A stretch of 64,000 nt of DNA. Source: Glutamicibacter sp. JL.03c (GTDB taxonomy: Bacteria; Actinomycetota; Actinomycetes; Actinomycetales; Micrococcaceae). Made by a program: the position numbers and the translations under genes. This document shows, piece after piece, positions 1 to 8,836 of this stretch (position 1 is its first letter; every line of letters starts with the position of its first letter). The stretch covers positions 682,001 through 746,000 of the forward strand of contig NZ_CP107575.1 of NCBI RefSeq assembly GCF_025854375.1, in the 5' to 3' direction. The notes below the pieces were generated by a model. The model ran no database searches, was not told where the DNA came from, and saw nothing but the letters and a program-made list of their open reading frames with translations.

Positions 1-45
1 TACTCGTTTGACTCGACCGGTGGTCAGCGAGGTGTCGTCGTGCAT
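1..45 (-). CDS. N-terminal start of a gene cut by the left edge
   Basis: An ATG on the minus strand at 45-43 opens a frame running off the window; the 15 visible residues are MHDDTSLTTGRVKRV. A GAAAGG Shine-Dalgarno-like sequence stands about six bases upstream, which makes this a believable start. Fifteen residues are too few to assign a family. Some actinobacterial GH38 alpha-mannosidases begin in a similar way, but that is only a weak impression. Confidence 0.4.
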   Translation of the reverse strand, partial: MHDDTSLTTGRVKRV

Positions 46-312
46 TGCAGCCTTTCGAAGGGCGGCACCCCGAAAATCAGCGGGGTGGTTCCCTGCTAGA
101 CTACCCAAATTCACTGATGAACAGCTATTTATTCGACATACGGGCGAGGTTTTCTGGCAGATGGCTTGAGACGGTAGCCGGCACCGCGGGTTTCTGGAAA
201 AATCACTGGAGCTTGGAGTCGGCCCATCAGGTAATCTATCCAAGATCCTCAAACCGGCAGACGGCGGCTGGCCTGCTGTCTGAGTTCCCTACGGAAAGGC
301 ACAACAGGTCTT
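46..312. other. Intergenic region between divergent genes
   Basis: This gap lies between the minus-strand gene at the left edge and the TetR regulator starting at 313, so it should hold both promoters and probably the regulator's operator. I could not pick out a convincing palindrome or promoter. Open frames here are short and have no recognisable product. Confidence 0.4.
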
Positions 313-885
313 ATGCGATCAGATGCTTTGCGACGACGAGAGACGATCCTGAGGACAGCACGAGAACTTTTCGCGCAGCATGGCGCCAATATTGCGATGG
401 ATCTCATTGCAGAGCGAAGCAGCGTAGGCATCGGGACCCTGTACCGCAACTTCGCTTCCCGCGCGGAGCTCGTTGAAGAAGTGACCGTCTCGACCTTGCA
501 GGAAATCCTGGACGCATCAACAGCGGCCGAGGCACGGCTGAACGAAGAACACGATGCGTGGACCGAGTATCTGGAGATCCTGGTCGGTTTGAACATCGGA
601 GCGCTGAGCGAAGCACTGGGTGCTGCTTTGCCATTGACGCTCAGCGATCGGGTGCTGGGCATTCAACGCGAGTGCGCGCGGGCGGTCAGCCGGGTTCTTG
701 ACTTGGCCAAGCGCCACGAACTGGTACGTGAAGATCTGAACGGTGTTGAGCTGGTGACCGCTATTGGCGCTGCCACTCGTCCCTTGCCGCGTGCATTCAG
801 AGACCAGGCTCCGCACCTTCAATCACGGTTGGTGCAACTCATGCTGGACGGTTTCAAGCCTCATGCCATGATGGCCAGCGCCTAG
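313..885 (+). CDS. TetR/AcrR family transcriptional regulator
   Basis: A 190-residue protein with the usual TetR layout. An N-terminal helix-turn-helix covers about residues 8-55 (RRETILRTARELFAQHG, then VGIGTLYRNFASRAELVEE, the recognition-helix pattern). A helical ligand-binding domain follows, with no family-specific signature that I can read. Such proteins are cytoplasmic dimers, usually repressors released by a small ligand. The neighbour downstream is an MFS transporter on the opposite strand and convergent with it, so the partner gene could equally be the divergent gene cut by the left edge. The target is unknown. Confidence 0.85.
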   Translation: MRSDALRRRETILRTARELFAQHGANIAMDLIAERSSVGIGTLYRNFASRAELVEEVTVSTLQEILDASTAAEARLNEEHDAWTEYLEILVGLNIGALSEALGAALPLTLSDRVLGIQRECARAVSRVLDLAKRHELVREDLNGVELVTAIGAATRPLPRAFRDQAPHLQSRLVQLMLDGFKPHAMMASA

Positions 886-1035
886 CGGTCGCAGCAGCTT
901 GGGCATCCAGTTCGCTCTAGGGCCAGAAGCGCACAAGGTCAAAGACGATGGAGAGCAGATCATCCCAGTGACGACGAAGCCAACTACGGTGCTTCTTGGC
1001 TCGCGAACGCTTCATGGTTCTCGACGTGGAGTCAT

Positions 1036-2373
1036 CTAGCCCAGTTCCCGGCCCTTGGTTTCGGGAGCAAATTTCGCCATGGCAATCATGGCGACGACAA
1101 CCAATACCGTGGCTCCGGTGAATAGCCCGGGCAGCCCGACCACTGGCCACAACGCGGCGAAAAGCAGCGGGCCGAAGCCCGCGGCAAAACGCGACATGGT
1201 CGAGGCCCAGCCGAATCCGCTGGCCCGCAGCTCCGTCGGATACAGCTCGGAAACGTAGGCATACAGCACCGGGATCGCGACCTGGACAACCACGCCGAAC
1301 ACCAGCACCCAAGCCACCGCCGTTGAGGGGACATCCAGGTTCAGCGCCACCAGAACCAGCACAAGGCCCGAGAGCGGGGCCGAGATCGCCAACAGCCATT
1401 TGCGTCCCACCCGCTCCACCAACAAGGCAGCGATGACCACGCCGAGCAGGCCCATCAAGGCCATCACGGCGGTAGCGAAGAAGGAGGCGGACTGGGCCAT
1501 GCCGGCTTCGGTCAAGATCGAGGGCAGCCAGGTCAGCGCCAGGTAGTACACCAGCAATACGGTGACGAACAGCAGCCAGCTGGTGGCGGTGATCTTCCAC
1601 GAGTAGCGCCACAGCGCCACGACCTGCTCCCACCAGCGTGCCGGGCGCTGGGCGACAGGCTGCTCGATGACGTAATCGCGCGGCGTGGCCCCGGTGCGCT
1701 GCACCAGCTGGTCAATGACGGCTCGCGCTTGCTCTTCCCGGCCCTTCGCCGCCAGATACAGCGGGGATTCGCGCACCGAGCGCCGGATAAGGAACACCAT
1801 GAAGGCCGGAAGGATCATCACTGCCAGGATCAGGCGCCAGTTATCGGCGGTGGCCATGACCCACCCCGAAACGAAGAAGGACAGCGCGGCGCCCACCGGC
1901 CACCAGCCGTCCATGGCGGTGAGCACGCGGCCGCGGAGTTTGGCCGGGGTGAATTCGCCCACCAGGGCGTAGTCCACGGGAATGCAGCCGCCCAATCCGA
2001 TGCCAGCGAGAAAACGGAAGGCGACAAAGAAGCCGAAGTTCGGCGAAAGCGCACCCAAGACGGTGAACACCGCGAACATCAGCAGGGTCAGGCTGAAGGC
2101 GTTCTTGCGGCCGAACCGGTCAGCGATTCCGCCCCAGAGGAACGCGCCCAGGGCCATGCCCACCAGGTTGGAGGTGCCCAGCAGTGCCGCGGTGGGGCGA
2201 TCCAGCCCCCATTCCTGGGCTACCAGCGGGATCAGGGCCCCGTTCAGCGTCACGTCCCAGGCATCGAACATGAATCCAAGGCCGCCAATGATGAAGATGG
2301 CGCCCTGGACCTTCCACTTGAAGGGGAGTTCTTGCACGACGGTCGTGCCCGAGGTCGGGGGTGCAGAAGACAC
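1036..2373 (-). CDS. MFS transporter, sugar-porter-like
   Basis: A 445-residue integral membrane protein of the major facilitator superfamily with about 12 hydrophobic segments. Between TM2 and TM3 lies the MFS signature (GIADRFGRKN), repeated in the second half (VERVGRKW). The C terminus FAPETKGRELG matches the PETKG motif typical of sugar porter and related proton symporters. The likely start is the GTG at 2373, with GAAAGG upstream. The substrate cannot be read from sequence; related proteins carry sugars, aromatic acids or metabolites. It stands alone, convergent with the TetR gene. Confidence 0.85.
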   Translation of the reverse strand: MSSAPPTSGTTVVQELPFKWKVQGAIFIIGGLGFMFDAWDVTLNGALIPLVAQEWGLDRPTAALLGTSNLVGMALGAFLWGGIADRFGRKNAFSLTLLMFAVFTVLGALSPNFGFFVAFRFLAGIGLGGCIPVDYALVGEFTPAKLRGRVLTAMDGWWPVGAALSFFVSGWVMATADNWRLILAVMILPAFMVFLIRRSVRESPLYLAAKGREEQARAVIDQLVQRTGATPRDYVIEQPVAQRPARWWEQVVALWRYSWKITATSWLLFVTVLLVYYLALTWLPSILTEAGMAQSASFFATAVMALMGLLGVVIAALLVERVGRKWLLAISAPLSGLVLVLVALNLDVPSTAVAWVLVFGVVVQVAIPVLYAYVSELYPTELRASGFGWASTMSRFAAGFGPLLFAALWPVVGLPGLFTGATVLVVVAMIAMAKFAPETKGRELG

Positions 2374-2523
2374 GGTGCGGCGCCTTTCTCAGTGCGAGCG
2401 AAAAGTAGTGTGTACCGCGTCGAAGCATAACCGAAAAGCAATCCCAGTCCCCAGCTCTCTACGCTTCTTTGCTTGCCACGTCAAGGCCTGTTGTCATCGC
2501 GAGCCAGGGAGTAATCTCTGGGC

Positions 2524-3300
2524 ATGGGAGTAGATTGGGCCGCTCTCGAAGAGGCGATACGGGTGACCGCCCTTCGGCACGCGGCGGAAGTGATAACTGG
2601 ACACCCGGACCAAGACTTCTATGCCATAGCCCTGCATGGGGTCAGCACGGAGGAAAGCGAAAGCATCGCCATGCCGTTGCTCGCGCTGAATTCGGTCCAG
2701 GCCCTGGAAAGAGACCGTGCTACGGCTTCGCGCGAAGAATTGGTGGAACGCGGCGAGGACGCCGACGAACCAGCTGATTACGAGGACCGCCCGGATGCCC
2801 GGGTGGATAGTCCGCTGGAATCCGAAGAAGTCACATTGGAAGAAGACTCCATCGTGATTTCCGATACTGACGACGAGGATGCCGACGAGGAAGACCAGGA
2901 AGATATCGACGAGGATGATCTTGACCAGGTTCTTGCCTCGCTCGAAGAAGGCCTGGAGGCCGATGACGCCGAAAGCTTCTACTCGGATAAGTGGGAGCCC
3001 AGCGATTGGCACTGGTCAGCTATTGATTTATGCGAGGATCCGGCGGCAACGCTGTGGTCCGATGCGATGACCGATCTTGCTTCACGCGAGGGCTGGGAAC
3101 CGACCATCAAGCGCTACTATGGCACGCTGGTGGCCGTGGCGAACTCGTTGCGCGAAGAGCTGCAGCAACGCACCACCGCCGATCTGGTTTGCTACGTCGC
3201 CGATGAGGAGCATGCCGAGAAGCTTTTGCGGCTTTGCCTGACTGACCAGCAGCTTTCCAAGTACTTCCCGCAGCTCTCCGCGCTCGTTGAAGGGGAATGA
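2524..3300 (+). CDS. DUF4303-family protein with an acidic insert
   Basis: A 258-residue soluble protein of unknown function. The N-terminal part (about 1-70, with YAIALHGVSTEES) and C-terminal part (about 155-258, with SAIDLCEDPAATLWSDAMT and a helical end) look like the two halves of a DUF4303 domain. Between them, roughly residues 75-150 are extremely rich in Asp and Glu (for example DTDDEDADEEDQEDIDEDD). This probably forms a disordered acidic linker that accounts for the extra length over the roughly 180 residues I expect for the family. It sits just upstream of purH with a gap of about 100 bp, but nothing shows a functional link. Confidence 0.7.
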   Translation: MGVDWAALEEAIRVTALRHAAEVITGHPDQDFYAIALHGVSTEESESIAMPLLALNSVQALERDRATASREELVERGEDADEPADYEDRPDARVDSPLESEEVTLEEDSIVISDTDDEDADEEDQEDIDEDDLDQVLASLEEGLEADDAESFYSDKWEPSDWHWSAIDLCEDPAATLWSDAMTDLASREGWEPTIKRYYGTLVAVANSLREELQQRTTADLVCYVADEEHAEKLLRLCLTDQQLSKYFPQLSALVEGE

Positions 3301-3397
3301 CACGAACTGAAAAATCGGGCAAGGCCTTGGATAGAATGAGGGCGGTGGCCTGTGTGCCGCCCGCCCCATTCATTCTCACCGCCGGGAGAAAAATTTC

Positions 3398-5068
3398 GTG
3401 AGTAAGACCGTCCTGGACAAAGTCGCCATCCGCCGCGCACTGATTTCCGTCTACGACAAGACCGGCCTGGAGGAGCTGGCCGCCGGACTGCACGCTGCAG
3501 GCGTCCAGCTGGTATCCACCGGTTCTACCGCCAAGAAGATCGCCGCTGCGGGAATTCCTGTGACCGAGGTCGAGCAGGTGACCGGTTCGCCTGAAATGCT
3601 CGACGGCCGCGTCAAGACCCTGCACCCGCGCATCCACGGCGGCATCCTTGCCGACCGCCGCGTTTCCGAGCACATGGACACCCTGTCCTCGATGGACATC
3701 GAGCAGATCGACCTGGTGGTCGTTAACCTCTACCCCTTCGTGCAGACCGTTGCTTCCGGCGCATCCCAGGATGAAGTTGTCGAGCAGATCGACATTGGCG
3801 GCCCCGCCATGGTCCGTTCGGCTGCCAAGAACCACGCAGCAGTATCGATCGTGGTCGACCCGGCCTTCTACTCGCAGGTGATCTCCGCGGCCTCAGATGG
3901 CGGCTTCGATCTGAAGACCCGCCAGCGCCTGGCCGCCAAGGCCTATGCCCACACCGCGGCCTATGACACCGCGGTCGCTTCGTGGACCGCCAGCCAGTTC
4001 CTCGATGAAGACGGCGACGGCGTCATCGACTGGCCAGCCTACGCAGGCGTTGCCCTGCAACGTTCAGCTGTCCTGCGTTACGGCGAAAACCCGCACCAGC
4101 AGGCAGCGCTTTATGTTGACGAAGCTGCTCCAGCCGGCATCGCCCAGGCTGATCAGCTGCACGGCAAGCCAATGAGCTACAACAACTACGTTGATGCCGA
4201 CGCTGCGCTGCGCGCTGCTTTTGATTTCGAGAAGCCAGCGGTGGCTGTGGTCAAGCACGCAAACCCTTGTGGTGTTGCGGTGGCTTCCGACGATGCCGCT
4301 GATCCGATCGCTGACGCGCACCGCAAGGCTCACGCGACCGACCCAGTGTCCGCATTTGGTGGCGTGATCGCCGCCAACCGCACGGTGACCAAGGAAATGG
4401 CCGAGACCGTCAAGGGCATCTTCACCGAGGTTGTCATCGCTCCGGACTTCGAGCCAGAAGCTGTTGAGATCCTCTCGGCTAAGAAGAACATCCGCTTGCT
4501 GGCCCTGCCAGAGGGCTATGGCCGGAACAAGAACGAATTCCGTCAGGTTTCCGGCGGCATGCTGGTTCAGGCCGGCGACAAGATTGACGCCGAGGGCGAC
4601 AAGCCGGAGAACTGGACCCTTGCCACGGGCGAAGCTGCCGATGCAGCGACCCTGGCTGATCTCGAATTCGCATGGAGCGCGGTACGTGCCGCCAAGTCCA
4701 ACGCGATCCTGCTGGCCAAGAATGGCGCGGCCACCGGTATCGGCATGGGCCAGGTCAACCGCATCGACTCCTGCAAGCTTGCCGTTGAGCGTGCTAACAC
4801 CCTCGGTGTGAAGGTCGAGTCCGGCGCAGATGCTGCCGGCGGTGCCGAGAATGCTGATGGCGCTGCTTCGGAGCAGCGTGCTGTAGGCTCCGTGGCTGCC
4901 TCGGATGCCTTCTTCCCATTCGCTGATGGCCTGCAGATCCTGATCGATGCCGGCGTCAAGGCTGTTGTGCAGCCTGGCGGTTCGGTGCGCGATGAGGAAG
5001 TCATCAAAGCTGCGAACGAAGCCGGCATCACGATGTACTTCACCGGTGCACGCCACTTCTTCCACTAG
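3398..5068 (+). CDS. purH: Bifunctional AICAR formyltransferase / IMP cyclohydrolase
   Basis: This enzyme carries out the last two steps of de novo purine synthesis: AICAR plus 10-formyl-THF gives FAICAR, which is then cyclised to IMP. The 556-residue protein has the N-terminal MGS-like IMP cyclohydrolase domain (STGSTAKKI, then [20 protein letters not shown]) and the C-terminal formyltransferase domain ([34 protein letters not shown]). An Ala/Glu/Gly-rich insert at about residues 475-500 is a lineage-type expansion. The start is the GTG at 3398 with GGGAGA upstream. A strong terminator follows. It shares 10-formyl-THF supply with fhs, purU and folD elsewhere in the window. Confidence 0.97.
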   Translation: MSKTVLDKVAIRRALISVYDKTGLEELAAGLHAAGVQLVSTGSTAKKIAAAGIPVTEVEQVTGSPEMLDGRVKTLHPRIHGGILADRRVSEHMDTLSSMDIEQIDLVVVNLYPFVQTVASGASQDEVVEQIDIGGPAMVRSAAKNHAAVSIVVDPAFYSQVISAASDGGFDLKTRQRLAAKAYAHTAAYDTAVASWTASQFLDEDGDGVIDWPAYAGVALQRSAVLRYGENPHQQAALYVDEAAPAGIAQADQLHGKPMSYNNYVDADAALRAAFDFEKPAVAVVKHANPCGVAVASDDAADPIADAHRKAHATDPVSAFGGVIAANRTVTKEMAETVKGIFTEVVIAPDFEPEAVEILSAKKNIRLLALPEGYGRNKNEFRQVSGGMLVQAGDKIDAEGDKPENWTLATGEAADAATLADLEFAWSAVRAAKSNAILLAKNGAATGIGMGQVNRIDSCKLAVERANTLGVKVESGADAAGGAENADGAASEQRAVGSVAASDAFFPFADGLQILIDAGVKAVVQPGGSVRDEEVIKAANEAGITMYFTGARHFFH

Positions 5069-5086
5069 GAATTAGCAGCGCTTTCC

Positions 5087-5130
5087 AGCCACGATCCACG
5101 CGGGTTTTTCGCGTGGATCGTGGCTGTTTT
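5087..5130 (+). terminator. Rho-independent terminator after purH
   Basis: A perfect 16-bp stem (5087-5102 with 5110-5125, starting AGCCACGATCC) closes a T-rich loop and is followed by GTTTT. It ends the purH transcript. Confidence 0.9.
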
Positions 5131-5239
5131 CGTTGGCCAAGCGGAAGGCGAGAGAGCCCTTGCCGCGCAGGCCGGAGACGTCCTGTGACGGTCTCGAACT
5201 GCTTCGAGGGCGAAGGTGTGAAACGCGCGAAACATAAAA

Positions 5240-5250
5240 TTGTTCAACAA
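5240..5250. promoter_or_regulatory. Probable GntR operator 1 (TTGTTCAACAA)
   Basis: A perfect palindrome TTGTTCAACAA about 95 bp upstream of the NRAMP gene. The same sequence occurs at 5264-5274 and before pxpA at 13731-13741. The TTGT-N3-ACAA form fits operators of FadR-type GntR regulators such as the one at 8837-9514. Confidence 0.7.
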
Positions 5251-5260
5251 CATCTTGCCA

Positions 5261-5277
5261 AGGTTGTTCAACAACCT
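5261..5277. promoter_or_regulatory. Probable GntR operator 2 (extended palindrome)
   Basis: AGGTTGTTCAACAACCT is a perfect 17-bp palindrome whose core equals operator 1. The centres of the two sites are 24 bp apart, a little over two helical turns, which would let two dimers bind on nearly the same face. Confidence 0.72.
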
Positions 5278-5305
5278 GTAATGTCTTGTGCGTTACATTG
5301 ATTCT

Positions 5306-5319
5306 GTGACAGCTGTCAC
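5306..5319. promoter_or_regulatory. 14-bp palindrome before the NRAMP gene
   Basis: GTGACAGCTGTCAC is a perfect palindrome 24 bp before the ATG at 5343. It is unrelated in sequence to the TTGTTCAACAA sites, so it could be the binding site of a second regulator or part of a 5'-UTR hairpin. Confidence 0.4.
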
Positions 5320-5342
5320 CACTATCGCATTGGAACGTCACC

Positions 5343-6563
5343 ATGGCACTTCCTGAGTCAAAGACTGAAATGAGCCCCAAGGCGCGGCGCACCGCCCTGC
5401 TGGGAGCCATGTTCTTGATGGCCACCAGCGCCATCGGTCCCGGATTCATCACCCAGACCACCGAATTTACGGTACAAATCGGCGCGGCCTTCGCTTTCGC
5501 CATCGTTGTCTCGATCCTCGTCGACATCGCGGTGCAGCTGAACGTCTGGCGCGTCATCGGTGTCACCGGGATGCGCGCCCAGGAACTTGGCAACAAGGTG
5601 CTGCCGGGAGTGGGCTGGTTCCTGGCGGTCCTCGTCTTCATCGGCGGCATGGTCTTCAATATCGGCAATATCGCCGGCACCGGACTTGGCGTCAATGCGA
5701 TGCTCGGTGTGGATGCCAAAATCGGTGGTGCGATTTCTGCCGTCATCGCCATCCTGATCTTCCTGTCCAAGAAAGCCGGCATAGCCCTGGACCGTATCGT
5801 GGTGCTTCTCGGAGCCATCATGATCCTGTTGATGCTCTACGTAGCCATCGTTGCCGCACCACCTGTGGGCGAGGCGCTGAAGAACGTCGTACTGCCAGAG
5901 CAGATCGACTTCCTGATCATCACCACCCTGATCGGCGGCACCGTCGGAGGCTACATCACCTACGCCGGCGCGCACCGCATGATCGACTCCGGCACCAGCG
6001 GCATCGATCACGTCAAGTCGATTTCCAACATCTCGATCTTGGCCATCATCGTCACTGGCGTCATGCGCGTGCTCTTGTTCCTGGCGATTCTCGGCGTGGT
6101 CGCCGGTGGCGTGGCGCTGGTCAGTGACAACAAGGCTGCAGAGGCCTTCGGCCACGCAGCCGGGCCAATTGGCATCCGTGCCTTCGGCATCATTCTCTGG
6201 GCCGCGGCGCTGACCAGCGTCATCGGTGCCGCCTACACCTCGGTTTCGTTTGTCACCAAGCGGACCACCTCGGAACGCACCCGGAACCTGATCACCGTCG
6301 CCTTCATCGCAGTCTGCGGTGTCATCTACCTGCTCCTGGGCAAGGCACCAGCGACCTTGCTGATCTTCGCTGGCGCATTCAACGGGCTGATCCTGCCTGT
6401 CGGTTTCGCCGTATTGCTGTGGGTTGCCTGGCGCCGCCGGGACCTCATGGGTGGCTACAAGTACCCCAAGTTCCTGCTCCTCGTGGGCGTGCTGGCATGG
6501 CTTTTGAGCGTCTTCCTCGGATGGAATTCGCTGGCTGGCCTGGCTGCGCTCTGGCAGGGCTAA
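5343..6563 (+). CDS. NRAMP-related transporter of the 5-oxoproline cluster (YcsG-like)
   Basis: A 406-residue membrane protein with about 11 hydrophobic segments. It belongs to the divergent NRAMP branch (B. subtilis YcsG type) found next to pxp genes. The first motif reads SAIGPGFITQ where true metal-carrying NRAMPs have DPGN, and the MPH motif is absent, so divalent-metal transport is doubtful. Uptake of 5-oxoproline or a related compound is an inference from context. The stop is 12 bp from the hydro-lyase gene, so the two form an operon. Two TTGTTCAACAA palindromes precede it. Confidence 0.8.
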   Translation: MALPESKTEMSPKARRTALLGAMFLMATSAIGPGFITQTTEFTVQIGAAFAFAIVVSILVDIAVQLNVWRVIGVTGMRAQELGNKVLPGVGWFLAVLVFIGGMVFNIGNIAGTGLGVNAMLGVDAKIGGAISAVIAILIFLSKKAGIALDRIVVLLGAIMILLMLYVAIVAAPPVGEALKNVVLPEQIDFLIITTLIGGTVGGYITYAGAHRMIDSGTSGIDHVKSISNISILAIIVTGVMRVLLFLAILGVVAGGVALVSDNKAAEAFGHAAGPIGIRAFGIILWAAALTSVIGAAYTSVSFVTKRTTSERTRNLITVAFIAVCGVIYLLLGKAPATLLIFAGAFNGLILPVGFAVLLWVAWRRRDLMGGYKYPKFLLLVGVLAWLLSVFLGWNSLAGLAALWQG

Positions 6564-6575
6564 GGCGGCAGGAGA

Positions 6576-7391
6576 ATGGAGAAGATCAAGGACCTGGACC
6601 TGGACTTGGGCCAGCGGGCCAAGTTATCACCGAGCCAAGCTCGCGAGTTCTTCCGCCAGGGGCAGGTGCTGCCCACCGCGGGAATCAGCGCAGGGTACGC
6701 GCAAGCGAACCTGATGATCGTGCCGCGAGAGCTGGCCTTTGACGTTTTGCTCTTCGCTCAGCGCAATCCCAAGTCCTGTCCGGTCCTCGGCGTGCTCGAA
6801 GCCGGCGAAGTGTCCGGTGAACTGCTGGCTGGCGGCGACATCAGGACCGATGTCCCGAAGTATGTGGTGTATGAAAATGGCATCAAGGTCGCCGAGCCGA
6901 CCGACCTGTCCGAGTACTGGCGCGATGATCTGGTCACTTTCATCATCGGCTGTTCGTTCACCTTCGAATCAGCCCTGATGGATAACGGAATATCGGTTGC
7001 CCACATTGACCAGGGCGTCAATGTTCCGATGTACAAGACCACCAAGCGCAGCACCACGGCCGGCGCCATCTCCGGGCCCATGGTGGTTTCGATGCGTCCG
7101 ATACCGGCGTCGCAGGTGGCTGATGCAGTCCGGATTACCTCGAGGTATCCGGCGGTGCATGGTGCACCGGTGCATATCGGCAATCCGGAAGAGCTGGGAA
7201 TCACTGACTTGTCGAAGCCGGACTTTGGCGACGCCGTCGAGATTCCAGAAGGCAGCGTTCCGGTGTTCTGGGCCTGTGGCGTCACGCCGCAGGCAGCCGT
7301 GGTGGAGTCCAAGCCGACGCTTGCCATCGGGCATGCTCCGGGCCACATGCTGATCACCGACATCAAGGATTCGCAGTACCAGGTGCCATAG
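6576..7391 (+). CDS. DUF1445 putative hydro-lyase (YcsI-like)
   Basis: A 271-residue soluble protein of the DUF1445 family, called putative hydro-lyase and related to one domain of the mammalian D-glutamate cyclase that interconverts D-glutamate and 5-oxo-D-proline. The family motif [11 protein letters not shown] is present near residue 230, as are [16 protein letters not shown] and [15 protein letters not shown]. The ATG at 6576 has AGGAG just ahead and lies 12 bp after the transporter. Context with pxp-type genes points to 5-oxoproline or D-glutamate metabolism; the exact reaction in bacteria is not shown by sequence. Confidence 0.85.
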   Translation: MEKIKDLDLDLGQRAKLSPSQAREFFRQGQVLPTAGISAGYAQANLMIVPRELAFDVLLFAQRNPKSCPVLGVLEAGEVSGELLAGGDIRTDVPKYVVYENGIKVAEPTDLSEYWRDDLVTFIIGCSFTFESALMDNGISVAHIDQGVNVPMYKTTKRSTTAGAISGPMVVSMRPIPASQVADAVRITSRYPAVHGAPVHIGNPEELGITDLSKPDFGDAVEIPEGSVPVFWACGVTPQAAVVESKPTLAIGHAPGHMLITDIKDSQYQVP

Positions 7392-7393
7392 CT

Positions 7394-7446
7394 AAAAGTG
7401 CTGCGGTGTTCCTCCCGGCAGGGAGGAAGACCGCAGCACTTTTTGC
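7394..7446. terminator. Bidirectional terminator between hydro-lyase and deaminase
   Basis: A perfect 14-bp stem (7394-7407 with 7430-7443, AAAAGTGCTGCGGT) with a smaller inner CCTCCC/GGGAGG stem is flanked by A and T tracts. It can end transcripts from both convergent genes. Confidence 0.9.
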
Positions 7447-7460
7447 ACCGCAAGAATTCT

Positions 7461-8450
7461 CTAGCGCCGGTTCACCCAAGCTTCGACTTCCGCCAGGCGT
7501 TCGCGCTTCGCGGAGTCGCTGATGAATGACGACTCAAAAGAGTTGCGGGCCAATTGCGCCAACTGCTCGGTGCTGAAGTTGAACGACTCCATGAGGGAAG
7601 CGAAGTTGGCGTCCATGTAGCCGCCGAAATACGCCGGATCATCCGAGTGCACCGAAACCTTCAGGCCCGCTCCAAGCATGGCTGGCAATGGGTGATCGGC
7701 CATGGTGTCCACGGCACGCAAACGGATATTCGACAGCGGGCAAACGGTCAGCGGCATCTGTTCAGCAACAAGCCGTTGCACCAGCTTTTCATCATCCAAA
7801 CAACGGATGCCGTGGTCCACGCGCTCGACCTTCAATAGATCCAAAGCCTGCCAAATGTAGTCAGCAGGGCCTTCTTCGCCGGCGTGGGCGACCACGTGCA
7901 AACCGTTGTCGCGGGCCAAGTCGAAGACGTCAACAAAGAGTTCTGGAGGGAACCCCAGCTCGGAGGAATCCAGGCCAATGCCGTCGATATCGTGCTTCTC
8001 AGCGATCATCAGGCGCAAAAGCTCCAGTGCTTCGCTGGCCGGCGCATGGCGCCAGAAGCAGGCGATGAGCTTGTGCGAAATTCCCCAGCGATCCTGGGCT
8101 TCGTTCAACGCGTCACGAATGCCTGCGATGATATCGCGCAGATCCAAGCCTCGCTCCACGTGGGCCTGCGGGTCGAAGAACAATTCCACGTGGCGCACTC
8201 CGGATGAGTGCGCCCGCTGCAAGTAGGCCATGGTGATTTCGTGGAAGTCCTCGCGGGTGCGCAACACCAGCATGTTGGCATAGAACAGGTCCAGGAATGA
8301 CTGCAGGTTGCTGAACTCGTACTGTGCCCGCAATTCATCGATTGAACCATAGGGAAGCTCAATCGAATGCTTTGCGGCCAGGGACATGATCATCTCCGGT
8401 TCAAGGGTGCCTTCGAGATGGATATGCAATTCGGCAACGGGCAAGTTCAC
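7461..8450 (-). CDS. Adenine deaminase / adenosine deaminase
   Basis: A 329-residue TIM-barrel zinc hydrolase of the adenosine/adenine deaminase family. The metal and catalytic motifs are all present: HIHLEG at residues 9-14, HAGEEG in the middle and HSDDPAYFGGY near the end. The motifs FFDPQAHVERG and HSDDPAYFGG resemble the yeast Aah1-type adenine deaminases more than classical adenosine deaminases (which usually read SLNTDDP). I therefore favour adenine to hypoxanthine conversion in purine salvage. The start is a GTG at 8450 with AAAGG upstream. It is a single gene ending at the shared terminator. Confidence 0.85.
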   Translation of the reverse strand: MNLPVAELHIHLEGTLEPEMIMSLAAKHSIELPYGSIDELRAQYEFSNLQSFLDLFYANMLVLRTREDFHEITMAYLQRAHSSGVRHVELFFDPQAHVERGLDLRDIIAGIRDALNEAQDRWGISHKLIACFWRHAPASEALELLRLMIAEKHDIDGIGLDSSELGFPPELFVDVFDLARDNGLHVVAHAGEEGPADYIWQALDLLKVERVDHGIRCLDDEKLVQRLVAEQMPLTVCPLSNIRLRAVDTMADHPLPAMLGAGLKVSVHSDDPAYFGGYMDANFASLMESFNFSTEQLAQLARNSFESSFISDSAKRERLAEVEAWVNRR

Positions 8451-8836
8451 GGGGCGGAACCTTTCTGCAACAGCTATCGGCGTGGGTTCACTGGTCTAAC
8501 CAGGAACGAGCAAGATTGCCTTAAACCATACGCTGACAGGCTAAGGGCCTGCGGCTCGACTCTTCGGCAGCGCCGCTGGTCTGCCAAGTGAAAGGCACCG
8601 GGTTTCACCATCAAACCCTAGGCAGGAGACCGATCCAGGGACGGTCGTCGGGGAAGACCTAGAATAGCGGAAATTCAGCAATCTGGTTCGTCATTTGGCG
8701 CTGCAGCTGCCAGGCCTCAGCAGAATGCTGTGACGATGATGCGCGGTACCAACTGGCACCCGCGCGACTCCGACGCCGATGCAGCCGGTGAGACGGAAAT
8801 CGCAAGACTTCCGCTGCGGAGCACGGCAGGGCGTCG
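8451..8836. other. Intergenic region, deaminase to GntR gene
   Basis: About 386 bp with no supportable gene. It should hold the promoter of the leftward deaminase gene and the 3' end of the leftward GntR transcript. Apart from the palindrome at 8491-8503 I see no conserved RNA structure. Confidence 0.4.
8491..8503. promoter_or_regulatory. Palindrome upstream of the deaminase gene
   Basis: CTGGTCTAACCAG has 5-bp perfect arms around a 3-bp centre and lies 41-53 bp upstream of the deaminase start. It could be an operator; the regulator is unknown. Confidence 0.3.

Noticed and set aside
4064-5065. A 333-codon open frame antisense to purH
   Set aside because: Shadow of the strongly biased purH coding frame; no family resemblance and no ribosome site.
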